From Streptacidiphilus jiangxiensis (GTDB lineage: Bacteria > Actinomycetota > Actinomycetes > Streptomycetales > Streptomycetaceae): a stretch of DNA of 64,000 nucleotides. Of the stretch, positions 34,373 through 42,233 are shown piece by piece (the stretch's first letter is position 1; each line of letters opens with the position of its first letter). A program made the translations under genes and the position numbers. The stretch is from the NCBI RefSeq assembly GCF_900109465.1, contig NZ_FOAZ01000027.1:26833-90832 (forward strand). Direction: 5' to 3'. The notes beneath the pieces were generated by a model, which saw nothing but the letters and a program-made list of their open reading frames with translations, had not been told where the DNA came from and searched no databases.

Positions 34373-35296
34373 ATGCGCGCAGTGATCCAGCAGTCCTTCG
34401 GCGGTCCCGAGGTGCTCCAGGTCGTCGAGACCGAGCGGCCGACCCCGCGCTCCGGCGAGATCCTGGTGCGGGTGCACGCCAGTGCGATCAACCCGGTCGA
34501 CCTCGCGGTCCGCTCGGGCGCCTTCCCACTGCTGGGCGAGCCGCCGTTCGGCGTCGGCTGGGACGTCTCCGGTGAGGTCGTCGCGGCCGGCCCGGGCGCG
34601 CGGTACGAGGTCGGCGAAGAGGTCTACGGCATGCCGTTCTTCCCCCGCGCGGCCACCGGCTACGCCGAGTACGTCGCCGGCCCCTCCCGGCACTTCGCGC
34701 TCAAGCCCGCCACCCTCGACCACGTCCACGCGGCGGCGCTGCCCCTGGCCGCGCTGACGGCGTGGCAGGGCCTGGTGGACCGTGCGGGCGTGGCTGCGGG
34801 CGACCGCGTCCTGATCCACCGTGCCGCGGGCGGTGTCGGCCACCTCGCGGTCCAGATCGCCAAGGCCCACGGCGCGCACGTCATCGCCCTGGGCAGCGCC
34901 GAGCGGAGCGAGTTCCTGGCCTCGCTGGGTGCGGACGAGGTCATCGACTACCGCACCGTCGACTTCACCGAGGCCGTCCGTGACGCCGACGTCGTGTTCG
35001 ACTCCACGGCCCAGGGTGAGCGTTCGCTCGCCTCCCTTCGCCCCGGCGGGACGCTCGTCAGCATCCTCGAGCACGGCGACACCTCGCTGGCGGACCGGGT
35101 CCGCGCGGCGGGCTTCCGCTTCAAGGGCGTCTCGGTGGAGCCGGACTACGCGGCGCTGGAGGCGATCGCCTCCCTGGTCGACGCGGGCCGGGTCCGCCCC
35201 TTCGTCCAGCAGACCTTCCCCCTGGAGGACGCCCCGAAGGCCCACGAGCTGGTGGCCACGGGCCACGTCCAGGGCAAGATCGTCCTGACGGTGTGA
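34373..35296 (+). CDS. NADP-dependent quinone-oxidoreductase-type enzyme (MDR family)
   Basis: A 307-residue medium-chain dehydrogenase/reductase of the zinc-free QOR type: MRAVIQQSFGGPEVLQVVE, HASAINPVDLAVRSG, GWDVSGEVVAAG, the nucleotide fold LIHRAAGGVGHLAVQIAKAHG and C-terminal LEDAPKAHELVATGHVQGKI. It lacks the Cys/His set for zinc. It probably reduces quinones or enones with NADPH. The ATG at 34373 is preferred to a GTG three codons upstream, since GGGGTGAG lies just ahead. It is followed by a copy of the dispersed palindrome. Confidence 0.88.
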   Translation: MRAVIQQSFGGPEVLQVVETERPTPRSGEILVRVHASAINPVDLAVRSGAFPLLGEPPFGVGWDVSGEVVAAGPGARYEVGEEVYGMPFFPRAATGYAEYVAGPSRHFALKPATLDHVHAAALPLAALTAWQGLVDRAGVAAGDRVLIHRAAGGVGHLAVQIAKAHGAHVIALGSAERSEFLASLGADEVIDYRTVDFTEAVRDADVVFDSTAQGERSLASLRPGGTLVSILEHGDTSLADRVRAAGFRFKGVSVEPDYAALEAIASLVDAGRVRPFVQQTFPLEDAPKAHELVATGHVQGKIVLTV

Positions 35297-35301
35297 CCCT
35301 C

Positions 35302-35440
35302 CGGGGGGGCGCGAGGAACTGCGCGACGAGCCACCCAACCACGTGGCGCGCCGAACGAGCAGGGCCATCGGTTCGTCGGTGGTTTCTCGCGCCCACGCGG
35401 CGGAGCCGCACAGGCAGAGCCTCGCGCCCCTGAGGGGCCT
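35302..35440. repeat. Dispersed intergenic palindrome, copy 4 (expanded)
   Basis: The left core GGGGGGCGCGAGGAACTGCG begins at 35304. The right side shows GTTTCTCGCGCCCACGCGG near 35382 and a second partial CCTCGCGCCCCTGAGGGG at 35420-35437, with CACGCGGCGGAGCCGCACAG between them. The copy therefore looks expanded or rearranged compared with copies 1 and 2. It fills the gap between the oxidoreductase and AraC genes. Confidence 0.7.
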
Positions 35441-35457
35441 GCAACGGAAGGTGGAGT

Positions 35458-36402
35458 ATGGACATCCTGACCGAGGCGCTCGCCTCCATGCGGACCGCGC
35501 GTCCCGCGTCCGTGCGGACGGACGGGCGCGCGCCGTGGGGGTTGCGGTTGCCGCCCGTGGCCGGCGCCGGGTTCCATGTCGTGCTGCACGGCACCTGCTG
35601 GCTGCTGCCCGCGGAGGACGGTGACGCGGCGTACCCGCCGATCGCCTTGGGGCCGGGGGACGTGGTGTTCCTGCGCGACGGCCGGGCGCACGTGCTCGCC
35701 GACGACCCGGCGACGCCGCCGACCACGCCCACCGCGGAGCAGGTCGAGGACAACCGGCCGATCGGTCGGGTCCGGCTGGGCGGCCAGGGCGCGGAGGCGA
35801 GCCTGCTCTGTGGGAACTACCACCTGGACCAGGTGCGGCCGCACCCGATGCTCGCGCACTTCCCCGAGATGATCCACCTGCCCGCGCGGCCGGGGCGGCA
35901 TCCGGAGTTGTCCGCCGCGGTGCAGCTGCTCTCCGCCGAGCTGGAGCGTCCGCGGATGGGCTCGGACGGGATCGTGCCCGCGCTGATCGACTCGCTGCTC
36001 CTCTACATCCTGCGCGCGTGGCTGGACGAACAGCCGCCGGCCGCGGCGCGCGGGTGGATCGCGGCCCTCACCGACCCGGGGGTGGCGCCGGTCCTCGCGG
36101 CGATGCACGCGGACCCGGGCGAGGGGTGGACCGTGCAGTCGCTGGCCTCGGTCGCGGGGCTCTCCCGGGCCGCGTTCGCGCGGCGCTTCACCACGCTGAT
36201 CGGTGAGCCGCCGCTGGCATACCTGACCAGGTGGCGGATGACCCGCGCGGCCGCGCTGCTCCGGGAGGGCGATCTGCCGCTGAGCGCGGTCGCGGCCCGG
36301 ACCGGGTACGGCAGCGAGTTCGCCTTCGGCAAGGCGTTCAAGCGCGAGTTCGGTCGGGCGCCGGGGGTGTACCGGCGGGAGCTGTTGACGGCAAACAACT
36401 AA
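35458..36402 (+). CDS. AraC-family regulator with N-terminal cupin
   Basis: A 314-residue regulator. The N-terminal cupin (residues 1-180) has GFHVVLHGTCWLLP, LGPGDVVFLRDGRAHVLADD and LLCGNYHLD, matching the AraC cupin_6 group. The DNA-binding part at about 215-310 has WTVQSLASVAGLSRAAFARR, LAYLTRWRMTRAAALLREGD and VAARTGYGSEFAFGKAFKRE. The ATG follows GGAG. Such regulators often sit next to an oxidoreductase they control; the QOR-type gene 160 bases upstream in the same direction is a candidate. The 3' end contains the promoter of the next gene. Confidence 0.87.
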   Translation: MDILTEALASMRTARPASVRTDGRAPWGLRLPPVAGAGFHVVLHGTCWLLPAEDGDAAYPPIALGPGDVVFLRDGRAHVLADDPATPPTTPTAEQVEDNRPIGRVRLGGQGAEASLLCGNYHLDQVRPHPMLAHFPEMIHLPARPGRHPELSAAVQLLSAELERPRMGSDGIVPALIDSLLLYILRAWLDEQPPAAARGWIAALTDPGVAPVLAAMHADPGEGWTVQSLASVAGLSRAAFARRFTTLIGEPPLAYLTRWRMTRAAALLREGDLPLSAVAARTGYGSEFAFGKAFKREFGRAPGVYRRELLTANN

Positions 36403-36413
36403 GCGCGCATACT
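36385..36413 (+). promoter_or_regulatory. Leaderless promoter inside the araC-type gene end
   Basis: TTGACG (36385-36390), exactly 17 bases, CATACT (36408-36413), with the ATG at 36420 seven bases later. The direct repeat ACTAAGCGC/ACTAAATGC (36398 and 36411) overlaps the -10 and start and may be a MarR-type binding site. The -35 lies within the last codons of the upstream gene. Confidence 0.6.
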
Positions 36414-36419
36414 AAATGC

Positions 36420-36866
36420 ATGATGACTCTGGGAAGCGCCACGAGGATCTCCACCGCCGCACCCGCCGCCTTCTTCGCCTGCTGGGGCGACATGGCCGGC
36501 TGGCCCGAGTGGAACGCCGACACCGAGTGGGTCCGACTGGACGGGCCGTTCGCGGCCGGCAGCACGGGAGTGCTGAAGCCCAAGGGCGGGCCGAAGACCA
36601 AGTTCGTCATCACCGAGCTGACCGACACGGTCTTCACCGACGTCTCGCTGCTGATGGGGGCACGGCTGACGTTCCACCACACGGTCGCGCCGACCGCCGA
36701 GGGCGGCACCGAGGTGGCCGTCACCGTCACCCTGGCCGGACCGCTCGCCCGGTTGTGGAACGTGATCCTCGGCAAGGGCATCGCCGCGTCGCTGGGCCGG
36801 GACCTCGCCGCGCTGGTCCGCACCGCGGAGGGTGAGCGGGGCGCCGAGGGTGCGGTGGCCGCGTGA
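36420..36866 (+). CDS. SRPBCC (START/polyketide-cyclase-like) protein
   Basis: A 148-residue helix-grip fold protein: RISTAAPAAFFACWGDMAGW PEWN at the start, DGPFAAGSTGVLKPKG, TFHHTVAPTAEGGTEVAVTV and a long C-terminal helix. SRPBCC proteins bind small hydrophobic ligands. Two ATGs are adjacent (36420 and 36423); the first coincides with the predicted transcription start. The gene overlaps the MarR gene by four bases, so the pair is one unit, probably a ligand-binding protein with its regulator. Confidence 0.82.
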   Translation: MMTLGSATRISTAAPAAFFACWGDMAGWPEWNADTEWVRLDGPFAAGSTGVLKPKGGPKTKFVITELTDTVFTDVSLLMGARLTFHHTVAPTAEGGTEVAVTVTLAGPLARLWNVILGKGIAASLGRDLAALVRTAEGERGAEGAVAA

Positions 36867-37324
36867 GCGGCGAGGGGCTGGACACCCGCTTCGACTCCGC
36901 CGAGGAGAGCCCCGGGTTGTTGCTCTGGCAGGTGACCAACCGGTGGCAGGCCGCGCAGCGGGCGGCCCTCAAGCCCCACGGCCTGACCCACGTGCAGTTC
37001 GTGCTGCTCGCGGCCCTCACCTACCTCGGGGCGGAGGGGCCGGTGACGCAGAAGGCGCTCGCGGACCAGGCCGCGACCGATCCGATGATGACCTCCCAGG
37101 TGCTGCGGGCCCTGGAGGGTCTCGGGTTCGTCGAACGTCGCCCGCACCCGCACGACAGGCGGGCGCGGGCCCTGGAGGTCACCGAGGAGGGGCGCGCCCT
37201 GGCGAACCGGGCGGTCGCCGTCGTGGAGGCCTGCGACGCGGAGTTCTTCGGGCGGCTGGAGGAACGGGGCGGCACCGCGCTGAGCGACTTCACCTCGGCG
37301 CTGCGGGCGCTGGCCGATCGCTGA
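36863..37324 (+). CDS. MarR-family transcriptional regulator
   Basis: A 153-residue winged-helix regulator: LTHVQFVLLAALTYLGAEGP, ALADQAATDPMMTSQVLRAL, and the wing ERRPHPHDRRARALEVTEEG. The GTG overlaps the SRPBCC stop (GTGA). It likely represses its own operon through the repeat over the 36408 promoter. There is no Cys, so a thiol switch like that of OhrR is not expected. Confidence 0.88.
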   Translation: MSGEGLDTRFDSAEESPGLLLWQVTNRWQAAQRAALKPHGLTHVQFVLLAALTYLGAEGPVTQKALADQAATDPMMTSQVLRALEGLGFVERRPHPHDRRARALEVTEEGRALANRAVAVVEACDAEFFGRLEERGGTALSDFTSALRALADR

Positions 37325-37468
37325 GCCCCGGCCCATCGTCCCCGCGTGTCCCCGCTTCACGTCTCAAACCGCAGGTCAGGGCGGTGAGACGGTCCGACGG
37401 ACGTCTCAACCGGCTCGGCGTGGTCCGAGCCGCCCTGCCGGTCGGGCAGAGTTGTCGACGACGTGAGG

Positions 37469-37500
37469 CGTCCGGGCAGCACGGGGGTACTGCCCGGGCG
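37469..37500. terminator. Hairpin between convergent genes
   Basis: CGTCCGGGCAG (37469-37479) pairs with CTGCCCGGGCG (37490-37500), 10 Watson-Crick pairs and one G-T. It lies between the MarR gene and the convergent DUF2690 gene. Upstream at 37360-37413 the words ACGTCTCAAACCG and ACGTCTCAACCGG form a direct repeat of unknown meaning. Confidence 0.65.
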
Positions 37501-37521
37501 ATCACGCCGCAGGCCGCCGCC

Positions 37522-38454
37522 TCAGGAGCCGGCGGGCACGCTGAGCTCGAGGGTGCAGACGCCCTCGTTCGGCTTCTTGGCCGGGGTGCCGCAGACCTTC
37601 AGCCCGATGGAGGGGTCGCTCGCGTCGACCATCATCGAGTAGTTGTCGTAGCCCCAGTGCACCAGCGCGGTCTGCTGGTCGCCGGTGGTGGTGAAGACGG
37701 TGGCCTTGTCGCCGGGGCCCGCGTTGGTGAGGCCGCCCCAGGCGGCGTGGCAGCGGGGGCTGTAGTGGAGGTAGATGACGATCGTGCCGACGTGGTCGGT
37801 GGTCAGCACCCGCTCGTCCTTCACGCAGCCCGTCGACTGCGGGTCCTTGCCGTCGCACCCGACGCCGGCGCACGGCGGCGGGGAGACGACGGGGGTGGGC
37901 GCGTGGGTGCCCAGCGCCTGCGTCGTCGGGCTGCTGCTCGGGGCGGCGAGGTAGGCGCCGACGGCCCCGCCGACCAGCGCGGAGCAGGCGGCGATCGCGG
38001 CGGTGCGCAGGTGGCGTCGCCAGCCACCGGCCTGCAGCGCAGCGGCCGGGGCGGGTGACGCGTCATCCGCGGACGCCGGACGGGTCGGCGCGACCTCGGC
38101 CGGCGTCGCCGGGGCCGGCGTCGCCGGGGCCGGCGCGGTCGAGGGAGTCGGCGGCGCGGCGGGATCCGCGGGCGCCCCCTCCTCGCTCAGCGCCAGCTCC
38201 AGCAGCGGCTTGAGCAGCCGGGCGCTCTCGTCCACGGTGATCGCCAGGCTCTCCAGAGCCTGCTCGGTGATCAGCCGCTTGCCGTTGAACCAGCGCTCCC
38301 ACGACGCCTTGCTGTAGTGGGTGCGGGCGCCGATCTGAGTGAGCGACAGCCCGCTGCGGTCCTTGATGCCCCGTAGCTCCTCGGTCAGGCGCCGGGCGTG
38401 GCCGCGCACATCGTCAGGTATCGGCCGCCAGTTCGCGCCCACGTCTTTTTCCAC
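37522..38454 (-). CDS. Membrane-anchored HTH protein with DUF2690 extracellular domain
   Basis: A 310-residue protein. Residues about 20-75 form an XRE-like helix-turn-helix (LRGIKDRSGLSLTQIGARTH, KASWERWFNGKRL). A Pro/Ala linker follows, then one membrane span near residue 155 (TAAIAACSALVGGAVGAYLA). Outside the cell is a DUF2690 domain with paired Cys: CAGVGCDGKDPQSTGC, IVIYLHYSPRCHAAWGG. This topology suggests a one-component signalling protein that reads an external cue and touches DNA inside; similar proteins are common in streptomycetes. Ligand and targets are unknown. Confidence 0.82.
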   Translation of the reverse strand: MEKDVGANWRPIPDDVRGHARRLTEELRGIKDRSGLSLTQIGARTHYSKASWERWFNGKRLITEQALESLAITVDESARLLKPLLELALSEEGAPADPAAPPTPSTAPAPATPAPATPAEVAPTRPASADDASPAPAAALQAGGWRRHLRTAAIAACSALVGGAVGAYLAAPSSSPTTQALGTHAPTPVVSPPPCAGVGCDGKDPQSTGCVKDERVLTTDHVGTIVIYLHYSPRCHAAWGGLTNAGPGDKATVFTTTGDQQTALVHWGYDNYSMMVDASDPSIGLKVCGTPAKKPNEGVCTLELSVPAGS

Positions 38455-38516
38455 TCACTTCCGCTTGAAGGGAACGCAACATCCTCCCACAAGCGGATCA
38501 TGGCACTGTCACACCC

Positions 38517-39539
38517 TCATGCCGGCATCAGCTCGTCCACGTGCGCGCTGCCACGCGCCGACGTGGCCAGCAGGCCCAGGCCCCGTGCGGTGCAGTTCTC
38601 GGGGGAGTCCGCCGCGCGGACCGGCAGGCCCAGGCGGTTCTCCAGCAGACGGCGCAGCCACGGGTCGCGCGCACCGCCACCGGTCAGCACGATGCCGTGC
38701 CGGGTGATGTCCGCGCTCAGCTCCGTGGGGCACTTCGCCAGCAACGCGCCCATGCCCTGCAGCATCGTCTCGACCACCGGGGCGACGGCGTCGTGCACCT
38801 CGGCGGTGGTGAACCGCGCCAGCACCGGGGTGCCGTACTCGGTGCGACGGCCCTTGACCTCCACGGACTCCGCCTCCGGATGGCCGGCGGCGATCCGCAG
38901 CTGCTCGGTGGCGGCCGGGCCGAGGTCGACCCGGCGCTGCCGCCGCGCCCAGGTGGACAGCGCCCGGTCCAGTGCGAGGCCCGCGACCGGGAGCGAGCTC
39001 GCGCTGACGATCCGTCCGAAGGCGAAGACCGCGAGGTCGGTCGTCCCGGCGCCGAGGTCGACGACCATGTTGCCGCTCTCCTGCGCGATGTCCAGCCCGG
39101 CGCCGACCGCCGCCGCCAGCGGGGCCGGCACCGTCACCGTGCGGGCCGCGCCCGCCTGCTGCACCGCCTGCTCCAGCGCCTTCAGGTGGATGCCGTGGCT
39201 CTCCACCGGTACGGCCGTGGCCACCGTCGGGCGCAGCGCGAACCGGCCCGGCCGGGCGCTGTCGATGGCGTGCCGGGCCAGCACCCGGGCGGCCTCGAAG
39301 TCGGTGACGGCCCCGGCGTGGATGGGGCTGACGGTGGCCATGCCCGGCGGGGTGCGGCCGGTCATCTTCTGCGCCTGCTCGCCGAAGGCGAAGGCGACCC
39401 CGCGGTTGAGGTCGTAGGCCACCACTGACGGCTCGTCGAAGACGACCTCCTGGCGCGGGCGCCAGACGCGGACCCGGGCGGTGCCGAGGTCCAGGGCGAC
39501 CAGACGGTCCGCCACGGCTCGGCTCACGGCATTGCTCAC
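38517..39539 (-). CDS. MreB/Mbl-like actin homologue
   Basis: A 340-residue actin-fold ATPase. Phosphate 1 VALDLGTARVRVW, phosphate 2 MVVDLGAGTTDLAVF and adenosine motif IVLTGGGARDPWLRRLLENR are all present, with HAGAVTDFEAARVLARHAI matching MreB. Divergence at AxVxVW instead of the usual NTLVYV suggests an Mbl-like paralogue rather than the sporulation mreB, which lies in an mreBCD cluster; no mreC or mreD is here. The GTG at 39539 has GAGAGG about 8 bases upstream. It may take part in spore-wall or envelope assembly. Confidence 0.85.
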   Translation of the reverse strand: MSNAVSRAVADRLVALDLGTARVRVWRPRQEVVFDEPSVVAYDLNRGVAFAFGEQAQKMTGRTPPGMATVSPIHAGAVTDFEAARVLARHAIDSARPGRFALRPTVATAVPVESHGIHLKALEQAVQQAGAARTVTVPAPLAAAVGAGLDIAQESGNMVVDLGAGTTDLAVFAFGRIVSASSLPVAGLALDRALSTWARRQRRVDLGPAATEQLRIAAGHPEAESVEVKGRRTEYGTPVLARFTTAEVHDAVAPVVETMLQGMGALLAKCPTELSADITRHGIVLTGGGARDPWLRRLLENRLGLPVRAADSPENCTARGLGLLATSARGSAHVDELMPA

Positions 39540-39784
39540 AAGGACCCCTCTCCCCACGCTTCCACACGTGTGCTCACCTGAAGGCACGGCCGAACCGGCG
39601 GGACGTCTGAACGGCCGTCAGATACGCTGCTCCCTTCCATCGAGCCGCCCCGGCGTCGTCCCTGCATCCCGGGGCCGCTGAACGAGGGAGCCGCGGGGCC
39701 CGACGCGCCGTCGCCCGGGTGATCGGGTCGCTGAACAGCCGCCGAACGGTGGCGTCCGGCGTCGCGGCGCGTGATGATCGGATC

Positions 39785-42106
39785 ATGTCCGCAGCGCGTC
39801 CCGAGCAAGCCCCCGGCGAGGGTCCGCCGCCCGAGCCCGGCTCGCTCACCGAGCGTGCCTTCGAACAGTCGCCCGTCCCGTGGATGCTCTGCGCGCCCGA
39901 CGGGCGACTGCTGCGGTTGAACCAGGCCATGGCGGAGCTGGCGGAACTCACCGAGGCGCAGCTCGTCGGCCGCCTGCCCACGGAACTGCAGCAGGGCCAC
40001 AACGGAGCGATCAACCTGGTGGACTCCTCGGTGTTCGAGGAGTCCACCAGGTTGATCCAGGAGGTCGCCGCGACGGGCACGCCGCGCACCCTGGAGACGT
40101 ACGTGCAGGCACCGGCCGGGCTCGAGGCCCAGGCCTGGGAGGTGCGGTACAGCCCCGTCCACGGGGCCGGCGGCGCCCTGGAAGCGGTCGCGGTGACCGC
40201 CGTCGACTTCACCGAGCAGTTCGTCGCCCGGCAGCGCCTGGGGCTGCTGAACGCCGCCGCGGCCGGCATCGGCGCCTCGCTCGACGTCACCCGGACCGCG
40301 CAGGACCTGGTCGACGTCACCGTCCCCGGCTTCGCCGACTTCGTCAGCGTCGACCTGCTCGACGGCGTCTTCCAGGGCGAGGAACCCGCCGCCGGACCGC
40401 TGCCCGGGCCCGTCCTGCTGCGCCGCGCCGCGCAGGCGCGCACCGGCGCGAGCTCGGGGACGACCCCCCTGGCCGACCCGTCCGGCGAGCGGAACTCCGT
40501 CGGCGTGGTCGAGGCGGGCGAACGCGGCAGCTACCCGCTCGACTCCCCGCCCGCCCGCTGCCTCGCCACCGGCCGCTCCGCACGCTACGCCGCGGGCGAC
40601 CCGGTGCTCGACTCCTGGTTCGCCGCCGACACCGCGCGCGGCGAATGGGCCCGGGGCCACGGGCTTGTCTCCCTGCTCACCGTGCCCGTCACCGCCCGTG
40701 AGACCACCCTCGGCGTCGTCATCCTGGTCCGCCTGGGCGCGGCCGTGCCGTTCAGCCCCGACGAGCAGTCCATCGCCGAGGAGCTCGTGGCCCACGCCGC
40801 GATCTGCCTCGACAACGCCCGCCGGTTCACCCGTGAACGGACCACTGCGCTCACCCTCCAGCACAGCCTGCTCCAGCAGCGGCCGCCCCGGCAGGCCGCC
40901 GTCGAGGTGGCCGCGCGCTACCTGCCTGCCAGCGGCCAGGCGGGCGTCGGCGGCGACTGGTACGACGTGATCCCGCTCTCCGGCACGCGGGTGGCGCTCG
41001 TCGTCGGCGACGTCACCGGCCACGGCCTGCACGCCAGCGTCACCATGGCCCGGCTGCGCACCGCCGTCCGCACACTCGCCGACGTCGACCTGCCGCCGGA
41101 CGAGCTGCTCTCGCACCTCGACGACCTCGTCATCAGCCTGAATGCGGAGGCCGGCGCCTACGGCCCCGAGGACGCCGCGTACGGCGGCCTGCCGGGCTCA
41201 GCCAACCCCTTCGCGCCCCCCGGCACGCCCACCCCGACCGGCGAGGGCTTGGGCGGTGGGCAGGTGCCGGGCGCCTCCGCGCTGGGCGCCTCTGCGCTGG
41301 GTTCCTCGACGCTCGACGGTCTGGTGTTCGGCGACATCGGCGCCACCTGCCTCTACGCCGTCTACGACCCGATCGCCCGCCGCGTCGCCCTCGCCCGCGC
41401 CGGCCACCCCGTCCCCGCGGTCCGGCTCCCCGACGGCCGGGTCGAGTTCCTCGACGTCCCCGCGGGCCCGCCGCTGGGCCTCGGCGGCCTGGCCTTCGAG
41501 ACGGCCGAGGTCGACCTGCCGGAGGGCAGCCTGCTGGCCCTCTACACCGACGGCCTGATCGAGTCGCGCCACCGCGACGTCGACGAGAGCCTGCGCCTGC
41601 TGGCGGCCACGCTCGCCGAGCCCGGCCAGGACGTGCCGGCGACCGGGGAGCGCGTCCTGCGCGTCCTCACCCGGCACCGCCCCGAGGACGACGTGGCACT
41701 CCTCCTGGCCCGGACCCGCGCCCTCGGCGCGGACCAGGTCGCGGACTGGGAGATCGACCCCGACCCCGCGTGCGTCGCCGACGCGCGTCGGCTCGCCGCG
41801 CGGCAGCTGGCGCACTGGGGGCTGGACGACCTGGTCTTCGTCACCGAACTGGTGGTCAGCGAGCTGGTCACCAACGCGATCCGCCACGGCCGCCCGCCGA
41901 TCCGGCTCCGCCTCATCCGCGATTCCGCGCTGACCTGCGAGGTCTCCGACTCCAGCAGCACCGCGCCGCACCTGCGGCGCGCTCGCACGATGGAGGAGGG
42001 CGGCCGCGGCCTGATGCTCGTCGCGCAGTGCGCGACCCGCTGGGGCACCCGCCACAGCGCCGACGGCAAGACCATCTGGGCGGAACAGGCCCTGCCGGGC
42101 GCGTAG
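39785..42106 (+). CDS. PAS-GAF-SpoIIE phosphatase with HATPase domain
   Basis: A 773-residue signalling protein. Order: PAS (about 25-145; FEQSPVPWMLCAPDGRLLRL), GAF (about 155-350; LLTVPVTARETTLGVVILVR), PP2C SpoIIE (about 375-640; VEVAARYLPASG, VGGDWYDVIPL, LVVGDVTGHGLHASV, LYTDGLIESR) and HATPase_c_2 (VVSELVTNAIRHG, GGRGLMLVAQ). The phosphatase domain is interrupted near residue 460-515 by a Gly/Pro/Ser insert with ASALGASALGSSTL repeats. It probably regulates sigma factors by partner switching. The ATG at 39785 has only a weak ribosome site. A perfect 22-bp inverted repeat lies in the PAS-coding region. Confidence 0.9.
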   Translation: MSAARPEQAPGEGPPPEPGSLTERAFEQSPVPWMLCAPDGRLLRLNQAMAELAELTEAQLVGRLPTELQQGHNGAINLVDSSVFEESTRLIQEVAATGTPRTLETYVQAPAGLEAQAWEVRYSPVHGAGGALEAVAVTAVDFTEQFVARQRLGLLNAAAAGIGASLDVTRTAQDLVDVTVPGFADFVSVDLLDGVFQGEEPAAGPLPGPVLLRRAAQARTGASSGTTPLADPSGERNSVGVVEAGERGSYPLDSPPARCLATGRSARYAAGDPVLDSWFAADTARGEWARGHGLVSLLTVPVTARETTLGVVILVRLGAAVPFSPDEQSIAEELVAHAAICLDNARRFTRERTTALTLQHSLLQQRPPRQAAVEVAARYLPASGQAGVGGDWYDVIPLSGTRVALVVGDVTGHGLHASVTMARLRTAVRTLADVDLPPDELLSHLDDLVISLNAEAGAYGPEDAAYGGLPGSANPFAPPGTPTPTGEGLGGGQVPGASALGASALGSSTLDGLVFGDIGATCLYAVYDPIARRVALARAGHPVPAVRLPDGRVEFLDVPAGPPLGLGGLAFETAEVDLPEGSLLALYTDGLIESRHRDVDESLRLLAATLAEPGQDVPATGERVLRVLTRHRPEDDVALLLARTRALGADQVADWEIDPDPACVADARRLAARQLAHWGLDDLVFVTELVVSELVTNAIRHGRPPIRLRLIRDSALTCEVSDSSSTAPHLRRARTMEEGGRGLMLVAQCATRWGTRHSADGKTIWAEQALPGA
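40009..40057. repeat. Perfect 22-bp inverted repeat inside a coding sequence
   Basis: The left arm 40009-40030 (starting GATCAACCTGGTGGACTCC) is the exact reverse complement of 40036-40057, with the loop GTGTT. It encodes residues 75-91 of the phosphatase PAS domain, INLVDSSVFEESTRLIQ. Nothing of comparable stem perfection was seen in any other gene of the window. Confidence 0.95.
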
Positions 42107-42233
42107 CGCCCCTGGAGGGTGCAACTCGCTGCGGGAGGTTCGGTGGCCCGGTCGTGCTCGCGCGTCGGGCCGCTGGAGGGTGCGACTGGTTGCGGGAGCG
42201 GCTGTGACCCGGTCGTGCCCCTGGGCAGTGCGA
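42107..42233. repeat. Degenerate tandem repeats between phosphatase and PCuAC genes
   Basis: The block GCCCCTGGAGGGTGCAACTC (42108) recurs in altered form as GGAGGGTGCGACTGGTTGCG (42174), and a third partial CCCTGGGCAGTGCGACTAC ends at 42237. CCCGGTCGTGC is repeated at 42149 and 42208. It has the end motif GCCCCTGG...GTGC(A/G)AC found beside the dispersed palindromes and may be a decayed relative. Confidence 0.55.
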
